Assembly: GCA_002407905.1 (NCBI GenBank)
Contig: DHPL01000007.1
Coordinates: forward strand, 24,793-36,911
DNA from: Anaerolineaceae bacterium UBA5365
GTDB taxonomy: Bacteria; Chloroflexota; Anaerolineae; Anaerolineales; Anaerolineaceae
Direction: 5' to 3'
Length of the DNA: 12,119 nucleotides
Within the stretch, counting starts at the first letter, position 1, and each line of letters begins with the position of its first letter. The notes beneath the pieces are model-generated. The model had not been told where the DNA came from. It made no database searches and saw only the letters and a program-made list of their open reading frames with translations. The translations under genes and the position numbers were made by a program. Shown here piece after piece: positions 5,337-12,119 of this stretch.

Positions 5337-8024
5337 ATGTACAACTGGGACAAAATACCCGCGAACGCCCAAGCCTTCCAGGCCCGCTGGCGCAACACCC
5401 CCGGCAATGAACAGCAGGAAGCCCATCAATTCATGGTTGAATTTATGTCCGTGTTTGGGGTGGAATGGCAGCCTGGGCATACCGAGCACTACGTCTTTGT
5501 GGACGGGGTGCAGAAGCGCATCGATTACCTCCTGCCGGGCAAGATCCTCATCGAGATGAAATCCAAGGGGCGGTCGCTGCTCTCTGCCCACAGCCAGGCG
5601 ATGAGCTACGTCAACGCCCTCCCCCCGGAGGATGCCCCTATTTTGGTGATGGTCTCGGATTTTGACAAATTCGAGGTTTACAACCTGCGCAAGAACCACA
5701 AATACACCCCCTTCCGCCTGCGCGATCTGGCCAAAAAGTGGCGCATCTTCGGCCTGCTGGCCGGCCTGGGCGAGGACGTACACGAGCCCACCGAAGTGGA
5801 GGTGAACGTTGATGCCTCCTACAAGATGGCCAACCTGCACGACCGGCTTAAGGCCAATAACTACTCTGGGCACGACCTGGAAGTCTACCTGGTGCGCCTG
5901 CTTTTCTGCCTCTTTGCCGAGGATACCGGCATCTTTGAGCAGGATGCCTTTAAGAATTACATCATCGCATCCCACCCGGACGGGCGCGATTTAGCCAGCC
6001 GCCTGGCCGAGCTCTTCGAGGTGCTGAATACGCCTCCGGAGCGGCGGATGACCAATTTACGGCCGGAGCTGGCGCGCTTTAGATACATCAATGGCAGCCT
6101 CTTTAAGGCCCGCCTGCCAATTGCAGCCTTTGATAAGGATATGCGCGGCACCCTCCTGGATTGCGCCACCGGCTTCAACTGGGCCGAGATCTCCCCCTCG
6201 ATATTTGGGGCGATGTTCCAGGGCGTGATGGACCAAACTGCCCGCCGAGCCCTGGGTGCACACTACACCTCCGAGGAAAACATCCTCAAGGTGATCCGAC
6301 CCCTGTTTTTGGACGAGCTGCTGGAAGAGTTTGAGGCGGCCTCGCACACCAGCGCGGAACTGCTGGCCTTTCAGGAGAAGCTGGCCGGCCTGAGCTTTTT
6401 GGACCCGGCCTGCGGTTCGGGTAATTTTCTGCTGGTCACCTACCAGCACCTGCGCAATTTGGAGCTGGAGCTGATCAAACGCCTTTACCCCAGCCCCAGC
6501 GATTTACCGCCGGCAGCCCAGGCCATCCGCGTGCGGCCGGAGCAGTTTTACGGGATCGAGATCGAGGATTTTCCCGCCGAGATCGCGAAAGTGTCCATGA
6601 TTTTGATGAAGCACCTCTGCGATATGCAGTTCGAGGAGCACTACGGCCGGCGGGTGATGGATTTTCCCATCCGGGAGAATGCGAACATCCTGCATGCCAA
6701 CGCCCTGCGTTTCGATTGGAGCGAGCTGGTGCCGGCGGAGGAGCTGGATTACATCATGGGCAATCCGCCGTTTATTGGCAAAAAAGAACAGACAGGAGTG
6801 CAAAAGAATGAACTATTGGGAGTCTTTCCGCCAAATGCCTCCATCGGGAATTTAGATTATGTAACAGGTTGGTATGCCCAAGCGATCAAGCTAATGGCTA
6901 AAAATCGAGAAATACGGGCAGCTTTCGTTTCTACGAATTCCATTTCTCAAGGAGAGCAGGCCCCCTTATTTCAAGAATATATTCTGGGTCAGGATGTCCA
7001 GATTATCTTTGCTTATAGAACCTTTAAGTGGAGCAATGCAGCAAGGGGGCAGGCCGCCGTGCATTGCGTGATCATCGGTTTCACAAAGAATGAGAACAAT
7101 CTGATAAAGACCCTTTTTGATGGTCCTAATAGTCAAGTTGTGGACAATATCAACGCGTATCTCATAGATGGTCCTTCTATTACCATTACACGACGAGGTA
7201 GTGCGATTGATGGAATATTGCCAATGTCATATGGGAGTCTGCCCATAGATGATGGCCACTTGATTCTAACGCCTATAGAACGAGATGCATTATTAAGTGA
7301 AGAAACTGATTTGGCATCCTTCATTAAACAATATCTAGGGGGCAAAGAGTTAATAAACTCAGAGATTCGTTATTGTCTCTGGCTGGTTAAAGCAGAGCCG
7401 GGTAAATTCCCTAAATCCAAGTTGCTGTTCGACAGGTTAAGAGCTTGCCGAAACTTTAGGCTTGCTAGTAATAGAAAACAAACCAAGGCTCTTGCGGATG
7501 TGCCATACCTTTTTGGAGAAATCCGTCAGCCTGATACAAAAATGCTAGTTATCCCGAAGGTATCTTCAGAAAATCGTTCTTACATACCCATTGCTTTTAT
7601 AGAACCCGAGATCATTGTAAGTGGCACAGCATTAATGATTCCCGGGGCTGACCGTTATTATTTTGGCTTGCTTGCATCGGCAGCACACAATTCCTGGATG
7701 CGCACAGTTGCGGGGCGCATGGAAATGAGGTATCAGTATTCGATTGATATCGTTTATAACAATTTTCCCTGGCCCAACCCCACCCTGGAGCAAAGGGCCA
7801 AAATCGAGGCCAGCGCCCAGGCCATTTTGGACGCGCGTTCCCTTTACCCCCAGGCTACCCTGGCCGACCTCTACGACGAACTGACCATGCCGATTGAGCT
7901 GCGCAAAGCCCACCAGGCCAATGACCGCGCCGTATGGGAGGCCTACGGCCGGGCCTGGGACCCCAGCTCAGAGCCTGCCTGCGTAGCCCACCTCATGAGC
8001 CTCTACCAATCCCTCACTATCTGA
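5337..8024 (+). CDS. MmeI-like (type IIL) bifunctional restriction endonuclease / DNA adenine methyltransferase
   Basis: A single 895-residue chain combining DNA cleavage, N6-adenine methylation and sequence recognition, close to MmeI in length (919 residues). The N-terminal nuclease carries D63-x9-E73-x-K75, the same PD-(D/E)xK spacing as MmeI. A helical spacer covers about 180-300. The methyltransferase has GAHYT (307-311), motif I DPACGSGNF (356-364) and motif IV NPPF (476-479), the gamma-class order. The target-recognition region runs from about 480 to 810 and ends at the conserved NNFPWP (808-813), followed by the C-terminal domain with TMPIELRKAHQ. All catalytic motifs are intact, so it should need no separate subunits; such enzymes methylate one strand and cut about 20 bp from the site. 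From about 6780 to 7765 the DNA is AT-rich (sampled 60-bp blocks near 37-42% GC) against above 60% on both sides, so the specificity module looks exchanged. The recognition sequence cannot be read from the sequence alone. Confidence 0.92.
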   Translation: MYNWDKIPANAQAFQARWRNTPGNEQQEAHQFMVEFMSVFGVEWQPGHTEHYVFVDGVQKRIDYLLPGKILIEMKSKGRSLLSAHSQAMSYVNALPPEDAPILVMVSDFDKFEVYNLRKNHKYTPFRLRDLAKKWRIFGLLAGLGEDVHEPTEVEVNVDASYKMANLHDRLKANNYSGHDLEVYLVRLLFCLFAEDTGIFEQDAFKNYIIASHPDGRDLASRLAELFEVLNTPPERRMTNLRPELARFRYINGSLFKARLPIAAFDKDMRGTLLDCATGFNWAEISPSIFGAMFQGVMDQTARRALGAHYTSEENILKVIRPLFLDELLEEFEAASHTSAELLAFQEKLAGLSFLDPACGSGNFLLVTYQHLRNLELELIKRLYPSPSDLPPAAQAIRVRPEQFYGIEIEDFPAEIAKVSMILMKHLCDMQFEEHYGRRVMDFPIRENANILHANALRFDWSELVPAEELDYIMGNPPFIGKKEQTGVQKNELLGVFPPNASIGNLDYVTGWYAQAIKLMAKNREIRAAFVSTNSISQGEQAPLFQEYILGQDVQIIFAYRTFKWSNAARGQAAVHCVIIGFTKNENNLIKTLFDGPNSQVVDNINAYLIDGPSITITRRGSAIDGILPMSYGSLPIDDGHLILTPIERDALLSEETDLASFIKQYLGGKELINSEIRYCLWLVKAEPGKFPKSKLLFDRLRACRNFRLASNRKQTKALADVPYLFGEIRQPDTKMLVIPKVSSENRSYIPIAFIEPEIIVSGTALMIPGADRYYFGLLASAAHNSWMRTVAGRMEMRYQYSIDIVYNNFPWPNPTLEQRAKIEASAQAILDARSLYPQATLADLYDELTMPIELRKAHQANDRAVWEAYGRAWDPSSEPACVAHLMSLYQSLTI

Positions 8025-8040
8025 TGTCTTCCTCCCTATG

Positions 8041-8060
8041 CCCGCCATGAAATGGCCGGG
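8041..8060 (+). terminator. Hairpin after the type IIL gene
   Basis: CCCG-CCAT (8041-8048), loop GAA, ATGG-C-CGGG (8052-8060) forms an 8-bp stem with one bulged C, 17 nt after the stop. No T-run follows, so intrinsic termination is uncertain. Confidence 0.3.
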
Positions 8061-8163
8061 TATCTGGGGAAGGTGCCGCCGCTGCCGGCAAAAGGGGACT
8101 TAAAAGATATGCCAAACTTAATACCAGTTCATCCGCACCCTCAGTCAATTTTATTGCCGCCCC

Positions 8164-8265
8164 CTGCCCCTGTTCGCCACCCAACGGGCAGAAAGCTTAG
8201 GCGACCAATTCGCTGCCCTATAAGACGACCAGAACATGCCTTTCGAACTGCGCAAAGCACATCTA
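8164..8265 (+). pseudogene. Remnant of a second MmeI-like C-terminus
   Basis: In the plus-strand frame through 8212-8265 the translation is AAL, stop, DDQNMPFELRKAHL. This aligns without gaps to ADLYDELTMPIELRKAHQ near the C-terminus of the intact enzyme, with about 11 of 18 positions identical. The stop (TAA at 8221) falls exactly where the intact gene has a Tyr TAC codon, a one-base nonsense change. Upstream in frame, codons for LPLFATQRAESLGDQF are open but not clearly alignable. It is best read as the leftover tail of a second type IIL gene, mostly deleted. The rest of 8025-8337 has no convincing gene. Confidence 0.55.
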
Positions 8266-8337
8266 AGGATGCCTCCATCTTGAGGCTTGGAAGATTTCCC
8301 TGTCGACCTCTGATCATTATTAAAGAAAGTAGGAAAG

Positions 8338-9042
8338 ATGCCTAGAACTGAGATTTTTTTGGACAAATATCGAGAACTAGAATCGCTTATCCGCTCACAA
8401 AATAACCTCAAGGAAACCGAATCTATTTTGAACTTTATCAAAAACAGTCCAAAGGTACGCTTTTGGAAAGAACAAATGGAATATTGTGCCGAAGTACGCA
8501 ACCTACTATTTCATCGCCCCAGGCTTTCCGAAAGTTATGCTGTCGTGCCTTCTGAAGAGATGATTATCACCTTAGAAACTCTAGTTAAAGACTTACAAAA
8601 CAGGAAACGCTGTCGTGATATAGCCATACTCAAGAGCGGGGTCTATAGTCAAGGTTTAGAAGATTTGGTTAAACCTGCTATAAGCACAATGCGGTCAAAA
8701 AAATTTACCCACATACCGATATTAGAGGCAGGAAAGGTAGTAGGAGTATTCAGCGAAAACTCACTATTTAATTATGTAGCAGACCAAGAGTTTTGCCTTA
8801 TTAGTGAAGAAATGAAGTTCACGGAACTTGAGAACTATCTCTCCCTTCAGGGACGTGATGTCGAAACGTTTACTTTTTTCCCTTTCGATAACTATGTTTC
8901 CGACCTGTCTATTGAGTTCGAAGAAAACTTCAACCGAGGTAAGCGTTTGGGAATGGTTTTCCTTACAACTAATGGAAAACCAAAAGAAAGCTTGCTTGGC
9001 ATTCTCACTCCATGGGATATTTTGGCACGAGAAAATAGATAA
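8338..9042 (+). CDS. HEPN-like N-terminal domain fused to a CBS pair
   Basis: A 234-residue protein. The N-terminal about 90 residues are helical and contain EVRNLLFHR, where R54-N55-x3-H59 fits the HEPN ribonuclease signature Rx4-6H with a polar residue after the Arg. The rest is a CBS pair (Bateman module). The first CBS is about 96-150, with STMRSKKFTHIPILEAGKVV followed by VGVFSENSL. The second ends in LGMVFLTTNG...LLGILTPWDIL (about 204-229). CBS pairs bind adenine nucleotides, so a nucleotide-gated protein is a reasonable model. HEPN domains often serve as RNases in defence and toxin systems, but some are inactive adaptors. AGGA at 8331-8334 precedes the ATG closely. The gene is AT-rich like the recognition region of the preceding enzyme and lies about 310 bp downstream of it. 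CBS is confident; HEPN is inferred from one motif and helical character. Confidence 0.68.
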   Translation: MPRTEIFLDKYRELESLIRSQNNLKETESILNFIKNSPKVRFWKEQMEYCAEVRNLLFHRPRLSESYAVVPSEEMIITLETLVKDLQNRKRCRDIAILKSGVYSQGLEDLVKPAISTMRSKKFTHIPILEAGKVVGVFSENSLFNYVADQEFCLISEEMKFTELENYLSLQGRDVETFTFFPFDNYVSDLSIEFEENFNRGKRLGMVFLTTNGKPKESLLGILTPWDILARENR

Positions 9043-9082
9043 ACGCATCTACGCAGTTTACATGGGAGTATTGATGCAGCCC

Positions 9083-9119
9083 AATAGGTAGACGCAACGG
9101 ACTTAAAATCCGTCGGTGG
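9083..9119 (+). tRNA. Degenerate tRNA-Leu(UAA) remnant: D-loop side plus intact anticodon arm
   Basis: AATAGGTAGACGCA is followed by a perfect anticodon arm, ACGGA-CTTAAAA-TCCGT (9097-9113), with anticodon TAA, then CGGTGG. This matches the D-loop, anticodon arm and start of the variable arm of bacterial tRNA-Leu(UAA). The usual T-arm (GGTTCGA-type loop) is absent downstream and no pairing 7-bp acceptor arms can be found at the right distances, so a functional tRNA is unlikely. It could be a scar of an integration event in a tRNA gene, or a short tRNA-like RNA. It lies 40 nt after the HEPN-CBS stop codon. The noncoding stretch 9120-9336 holds nothing else I can recognise. Confidence 0.5.
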
Positions 9120-9336
9120 ATGTATTGTGAGCTGACTTTGCCCGGTGAAATGTGATTGTTCCTAGCAAGTACACGCCCTAGAAGTGAGAAGGCCTGAACC
9201 GTACCTGGCTCCGGCCCCGAACCTAGTGTTGCCCACCTTTTGAATCTACAGAACCTCTTGTGTTTGCCAGTGGTTGAGGAAAAAACATCGAGATGAGGCC
9301 TACTGTAAGAATTTGATCAAAAAATCTAGAAACTTA

Positions 9337-9384
9337 TTGATATGATTTTATTAAAGAGCTATATTATTTCATAGAAGTATCAAT
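9337..9384 (+). promoter_or_regulatory. Promoter of the DUF2188 gene
   Basis: TTGATA (9337-9342) and TATATT (9360-9365) are separated by exactly 17 bp, a good sigma70-type promoter about 42 bp before the start codon. The 8-bp arms TATTGATA (9335-9342) and TATCAATA (9378-9385) bracket the -35 to start-site region and could be an operator, although AT-richness makes chance pairing easy. Confidence 0.5.
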
Positions 9385-9406
9385 ATGATTATTGGAAGGA
9401 GTTTCG

Positions 9407-9655
9407 ATGGCTGGCAGAAATAATAGGTGGGTTTCTAGAAGGTCTGACGGAACTTGGATTAACAAGAAAGAAGGATCGGAGAGGGCATCCTCAGTTCATT
9501 CAACACAAAAAGATGCGGAGGACGCCGCACGTGAAATGCTGCAAGCATCTGGCGGTGGAGAATTAATAACTAAAGGCCGCGATGGGTTGATTCGAAGTAA
9601 AGATACCATTAGCCCTGCTAAGGACCCGTTTCCCCCAAAAGACACAGAGCACTAA
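9407..9655 (+). CDS. DUF2188 domain protein
   Basis: An 82-residue protein of the DUF2188 type, small soluble proteins of unknown function. The family pattern is clear: RWVSRRSDGTWINKKEGSERASSVHSTQKDAEDAAREML (about 7-45), then GGELITKGRDGLIRSKDTI (about 50-68) and DPFPPKD near the C-terminus. ATG 9407 is preferred over the TTG at 9392 because GGAAGGAG (9394-9401) sits 5 nt in front of it. It has its own promoter and is probably monocistronic; the next gene is convergent. It has no signal peptide or membrane segment. Its link to the neighbouring defence-type genes is positional only. Confidence 0.85.
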   Translation: MAGRNNRWVSRRSDGTWINKKEGSERASSVHSTQKDAEDAAREMLQASGGGELITKGRDGLIRSKDTISPAKDPFPPKDTEH

Positions 9656-9662
9656 CATATCG

Positions 9663-9716
9663 TTTCCTTTGTAAGGAAATATTATCCACCATCAGTTTTT
9701 TCCTTGTATGGGTGGA
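9663..9716. terminator. Hairpins between convergent genes
   Basis: TTTCCTT-TGT-AAGGAAA (9663-9679) is a perfect 7-bp hairpin 8 nt after the DUF2188 stop. TCCACC (9685-9690) pairs with GGTGGA (9711-9716) around a loop that contains six T. They lie between converging genes and may end transcripts from both sides, though neither has a textbook U-tract directly behind the stem. Confidence 0.4.
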
Positions 9717-9755
9717 CCTCATTTAGAATCTTCTGCCTTTCCTGGCGACTATTCA

Positions 9756-10595
9756 TCAGAATATTGCTTGAGTTTGGTATTTGCCTAATTCGATCACCGC
9801 ATTTGCATATCCCACTTCCATATTATGAGGATCGATTAGCTTCTCGCCCCTTGGCCTCACTTTTATAACTTCGGGATATCTCCTTCCGTAAGTATAAATA
9901 TGATAAGGGATACTTATCACTGGTGAAGGCTCAGGGTGGAACTCCTTATCAACCTCGTAATTAAATTTGATTATTTCAACTTCTTGGTCACAAAAAATGG
10001 GGTAGGGAAAGTAATAGCTTACTTTTATATGATTTCCATACCCAGCATCTACATGTAATTTATCAATTGTAGGAAACAAAATTTGCGTGTAATCAGCAGG
10101 AAAATGAAAGGCAAAATAGATACCAAAAGAATCAATCGACCTATTTGATTTGTTGAGAATAAAAATGGATACTTCATATATATTGTCTGTACCAGGAACC
10201 TTTATCGAGTTGTACAAGAGGGAAATATTTGCGGGTTTTTCTCGGTCCAATATTTTCCATAAAATATACGCTAGAGTAAAGGCAAAGATTAGTTCGGCTA
10301 GTAGTTCTTGCAGAAAACCATAATAGAAACTGTCTGGATTGATGCGGGAAGCTAAAATCAAGGTAGCAAGCAAAGATAATAGGAGGATGACAAATCCTAA
10401 TCCCTTTATTATCTTATTTATCCTCTTATAGAATCTATGTTGTTTCACACTATACGTCATTGAAGATCCCGCCCATAGACCACTAATATTGTTGCTTAGA
10501 CCAAATTTGTAAAGCAGATATGGGACATTTTTCCCCTTGTGGTGTTCAGTCAAGATTAGCTCACCGATTTTATTCAACAGATTTTTTTTATTCAT
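9756..10595 (-). CDS. Hypothetical two-TM membrane protein
   Basis: A 279-residue protein I do not recognise. Residues 1-60 are polar and basic. Two hydrophobic helices follow, at about 63-83 (IKGLGFVILLLSLLATLILA) and 94-115 (FLQELLAELIFAFTLAYILWKI), forming a hairpin. The positive residues around the helices suggest that both ends face the cytoplasm. The C-terminal about 160 residues are rich in aromatic and beta-prone segments (NIYEVSIFILNKSNRS, GIYFAFHFPADY, HIKVSYYFPYP) and suggest a beta-sandwich. AGGTAGGTGA precedes the ATG on the minus strand. It begins 43 bp after the secreted amidase gene on the same strand, but it is clearly AT-richer, so it is probably acquired. A sensor or effector role is possible but unsupported. 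Confidence 0.75.
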   Translation of the reverse strand: MNKKNLLNKIGELILTEHHKGKNVPYLLYKFGLSNNISGLWAGSSMTYSVKQHRFYKRINKIIKGLGFVILLLSLLATLILASRINPDSFYYGFLQELLAELIFAFTLAYILWKILDREKPANISLLYNSIKVPGTDNIYEVSIFILNKSNRSIDSFGIYFAFHFPADYTQILFPTIDKLHVDAGYGNHIKVSYYFPYPIFCDQEVEIIKFNYEVDKEFHPEPSPVISIPYHIYTYGRRYPEVIKVRPRGEKLIDPHNMEVGYANAVIELGKYQTQAIF

Positions 10596-10638
10596 TTCAC
10601 CTACCTATGGGAGTACGCTTAATCAGGAGTTGTCTACC

Positions 10639-11901
10639 TCACCGATTGATCAGCGGGAGGTAGATGCCCGGCCCGGGGCCGCCGCGGAGGTCGGGGCCAT
10701 CGATGCGGGCGATGTGGATATAACGGGTGGCGGGGTTGGCGTAGGTGAAGTAGCTTGAGGGGGCATCCAGCCAGTCCTCATCGTGCGAGGAAACATAGAC
10801 GAGCTTGCGGCCATCGGCGGCGTAGGCAATGCGGGTAATGATGACGGTGTGCTCGTAGCGGCCATCGTAATTCCAATCGAACTGCATCAGATCGCCCAGT
10901 TGGGCCTGCTCGCGGGTGACTACGCAACCCTCGGGGCCGGTGGTCCAAAGGGCCTGGGTAGCGGGATCGGTGATGAAGCTGTGCAGGGGGTTAACCATGG
11001 TCCAGGCGGCCGCGTAGCGTGACCCCGTAACATAGTACCAGCCGCCGGTACCGCCGCAGAGGCCATCGCTGGAGAGCTTGCAGGCGTGATCGGCATTGCC
11101 GGCGTAGATGGCCTGGGAGACGTAATTGGTGCAATCGGCGTTGGGAAAATCGCGGTAGTTGGGGTTGTAATCCAGGGCGAAGGTGCGGGCGTAGGCAACG
11201 GCCGCGGCGCGGTCGTAGGCGTGGGTGCTGGCATCGGCGGGGAGTTCGCAGCCGGTGCCGCCGGCCTCGGGGGGCGTTTCGGGGTTGAGTTCCAGCTCAC
11301 CGATGGTTTTCATCCAATCCTGCTTGCTTTCGCTGGAGGCGTTGAGCATGCGCCAGAGGTAATCCTGATAGAGGTCGTCCACAAGCTGCCAGCCATCCGG
11401 GGCGGGGAGGAGGGTGAGGGTATGGGCTTCATCGGCGCCGCGGGTGGGGACGGGGTCCGGGGCGTTATCGGTGTAGGTGATGAGGCTTTGGAGGACGAGG
11501 CGGACGCTGACGAGGCCGGTGAGGTCATCGGGCTCGATGGCCTGGTAATCCAGTGTGAAACTGTAGTCCTGGTAGGTGAGGCCGGTTTTTTGGGCGTGGG
11601 CCTGGGCGATCTCGAGTTTGTCCTGCTCGGCTTTGAGGAAGGCCTGGGCGCGGGGTGAGGAGGCGACGAAGCGGGCCAGGCTGGCGGGCTGGGGATGGAG
11701 GAAGCCGGGCTTGAAGATGGCGAAGCGGGTATCGAAGTAGGCGTGGATGAAGGACTTGAGGGCGGCTTCGTCTGTGGGGTCGAAGGATTGGTCCTGGCTT
11801 TGGACGGGGTAGGCGCTGGCGGCCAGGGAAATGAGAAGAAGGCTGGCCAAGAGCAGGATGAGGGCTCGGCCGCCGATCGCGTTGCGGTGAAGGGGGCTCA
11901 T
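10639..11901 (-). CDS. Secreted Amidase_6-type Cys/His hydrolase
   Basis: A 420-residue exported protein. Residues 1-30 form a signal peptide: basic start, the hydrophobic run ALILLLASLLLISLAASA, then a probable cleavage near AASA-YP. A region of about 190 residues, SnoaL/NTF2-like in feel but not firmly assignable, precedes the catalytic part. From about 228 the pattern YDRAAAVAYARTFALDYNP followed by DCTNYVSQAIYAG is typical of the Amidase_6 (putative amidase) family. C257 is the likely nucleophile, H351 in EHTVIIT the likely base, and SSHDEDW (371-377) is further conserved. The protein ends IYLPLINR, a short tail of the type seen on exported Chloroflexota proteins. On the minus strand GGAAAGGAA lies 8 nt before the ATG. 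It probably hydrolyses peptide or cell-wall amide bonds outside the cell; the substrate is not known. Confidence 0.85.
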   Translation of the reverse strand: MSPLHRNAIGGRALILLLASLLLISLAASAYPVQSQDQSFDPTDEAALKSFIHAYFDTRFAIFKPGFLHPQPASLARFVASSPRAQAFLKAEQDKLEIAQAHAQKTGLTYQDYSFTLDYQAIEPDDLTGLVSVRLVLQSLITYTDNAPDPVPTRGADEAHTLTLLPAPDGWQLVDDLYQDYLWRMLNASSESKQDWMKTIGELELNPETPPEAGGTGCELPADASTHAYDRAAAVAYARTFALDYNPNYRDFPNADCTNYVSQAIYAGNADHACKLSSDGLCGGTGGWYYVTGSRYAAAWTMVNPLHSFITDPATQALWTTGPEGCVVTREQAQLGDLMQFDWNYDGRYEHTVIITRIAYAADGRKLVYVSSHDEDWLDAPSSYFTYANPATRYIHIARIDGPDLRGGPGPGIYLPLINR

Positions 11902-11957
11902 GATGATATTCCTTTCCGGTATTTGGGATGCAATTTACGCGCCAGGGGTGGTAAGGG

Positions 11958-12072
11958 CCGGCACAAGTGCCGGGGGCGTACGCGGGATGGGATGAAATCG
12001 GGACGACACAGGTGGTCAGCCCCACCGTGGGGTTGAAAAGGGAGGGCACAAGTGGTCGTCCCCTACCATCGG
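11958..12072. repeat. Cluster of palindromic REP-like repeats upstream of the amidase gene
   Basis: Several palindromes sit side by side. CCGGCAC-AA-GTGCCGG (11958-11973) and CCCCAC-C-GTGGGG (12020-12032) are perfect. GGGACGAC (12000-12007) pairs with GTCGTCCC (12055-12062), enclosing the second hairpin. The motif CACAAGTG or CACAGGTGG recurs at 11962, 12007 and 12048. The cluster ends CCCCTACCATCGG (12060-12072), the same tail as the hairpin element at 1116 and array unit 4. So several repeat families share one end. No gene is visible from 11902 to the right edge. Confidence 0.7.
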
Positions 12073-12119
12073 CGTTTAAACCAGGCAGGCGCTAGCGATC
12101 GGCCAATATCATGGCGGGG

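Noticed and set aside
5091..5975. 294-residue minus-strand frame opposite the type IIL gene
   Set aside because: It lies antisense to a well-supported nuclease domain and shows no recognisable motif.
8052..8345. 97-residue proline/arginine-rich frame after the restriction gene
   Set aside because: No ribosome site and no family resemblance. The only protein-like signal here is the C-terminal remnant in another frame.
9083..9200. Complete functional tRNA-Leu or an intron-split tRNA
   Set aside because: The anticodon loop is continuous, so there is no intron. No T-arm or pairing acceptor stems can be found.
11086..11658. 190-residue plus-strand frame opposite the amidase gene
   Set aside because: Low-complexity Gly/Val/Glu sequence, the mirror of a GC-rich coding strand.

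Overview
The window looks like a chromosomal accessory region from a Chloroflexota bacterium, probably Anaerolineae-like. The taxonomic clues are indirect. The backbone is GC-rich. A secreted amidase-like protein ends in the short tail IYLPLINR, of a kind I associate with exported Chloroflexota proteins. Intergenic DNA is full of REP-like GGGAGAG...CTCTCCC hairpins that end in CCCCTACCATCGG. No rRNA, complete tRNA, transposase, integrase or CRISPR array is visible.

Layout, left to right. (1) 1-1007: 3' part of a UPF0597/CyuA-type L-cysteine desulfidase (serine dehydratase alpha-like) gene. (2) 1340-2835: an AbiE-type (type IV) toxin-antitoxin pair. The wHTH antitoxin (AbiEi) and the DUF1814 nucleotidyltransferase toxin (AbiEii) overlap by ATGA, and a 43-bp inverted repeat centred on the TATAAT box precedes them. 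(3) 2836-3808: a long noncoding stretch. It holds an inverted copy of the hairpin element, a tandem array of four units with an exact 109-bp period, a good intrinsic terminator, and an operator-like inverted repeat. (4) 3821-5127: a RecA-like (AAA_25/RepA-type) ATPase followed by a small unrecognised ORF. (5) 5337-8024: an apparently intact 895-residue MmeI-like (type IIL) restriction-methylation enzyme. Its specificity half is much more AT-rich than the rest. A nonsense-bearing scrap of a second such C-terminus lies 140-240 bp downstream. (6) 8338-9655: AT-rich DNA with a HEPN-like plus CBS-pair protein, a degenerate tRNA-Leu(UAA) anticodon-arm remnant and a DUF2188 protein. (7) 9756-11901, minus strand: an unrecognised two-TM protein (AT-rich) and a GC-rich secreted Amidase_6-type protein. 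(8) 11958-12072: a cluster of palindromic repeats.

Taken together, 1.3-9.1 kb resembles a defence island: an AbiE toxin-antitoxin pair, a self-contained restriction-modification enzyme with an exchanged specificity module, and a candidate HEPN protein, set among hairpin repeats where rearrangements could occur. The flanking cysteine desulfidase and the secreted amidase look like ordinary backbone genes. The least explained items are the 109-bp array, the HEPN-CBS gene beside a tRNA anticodon-arm look-alike, and the two-TM protein.
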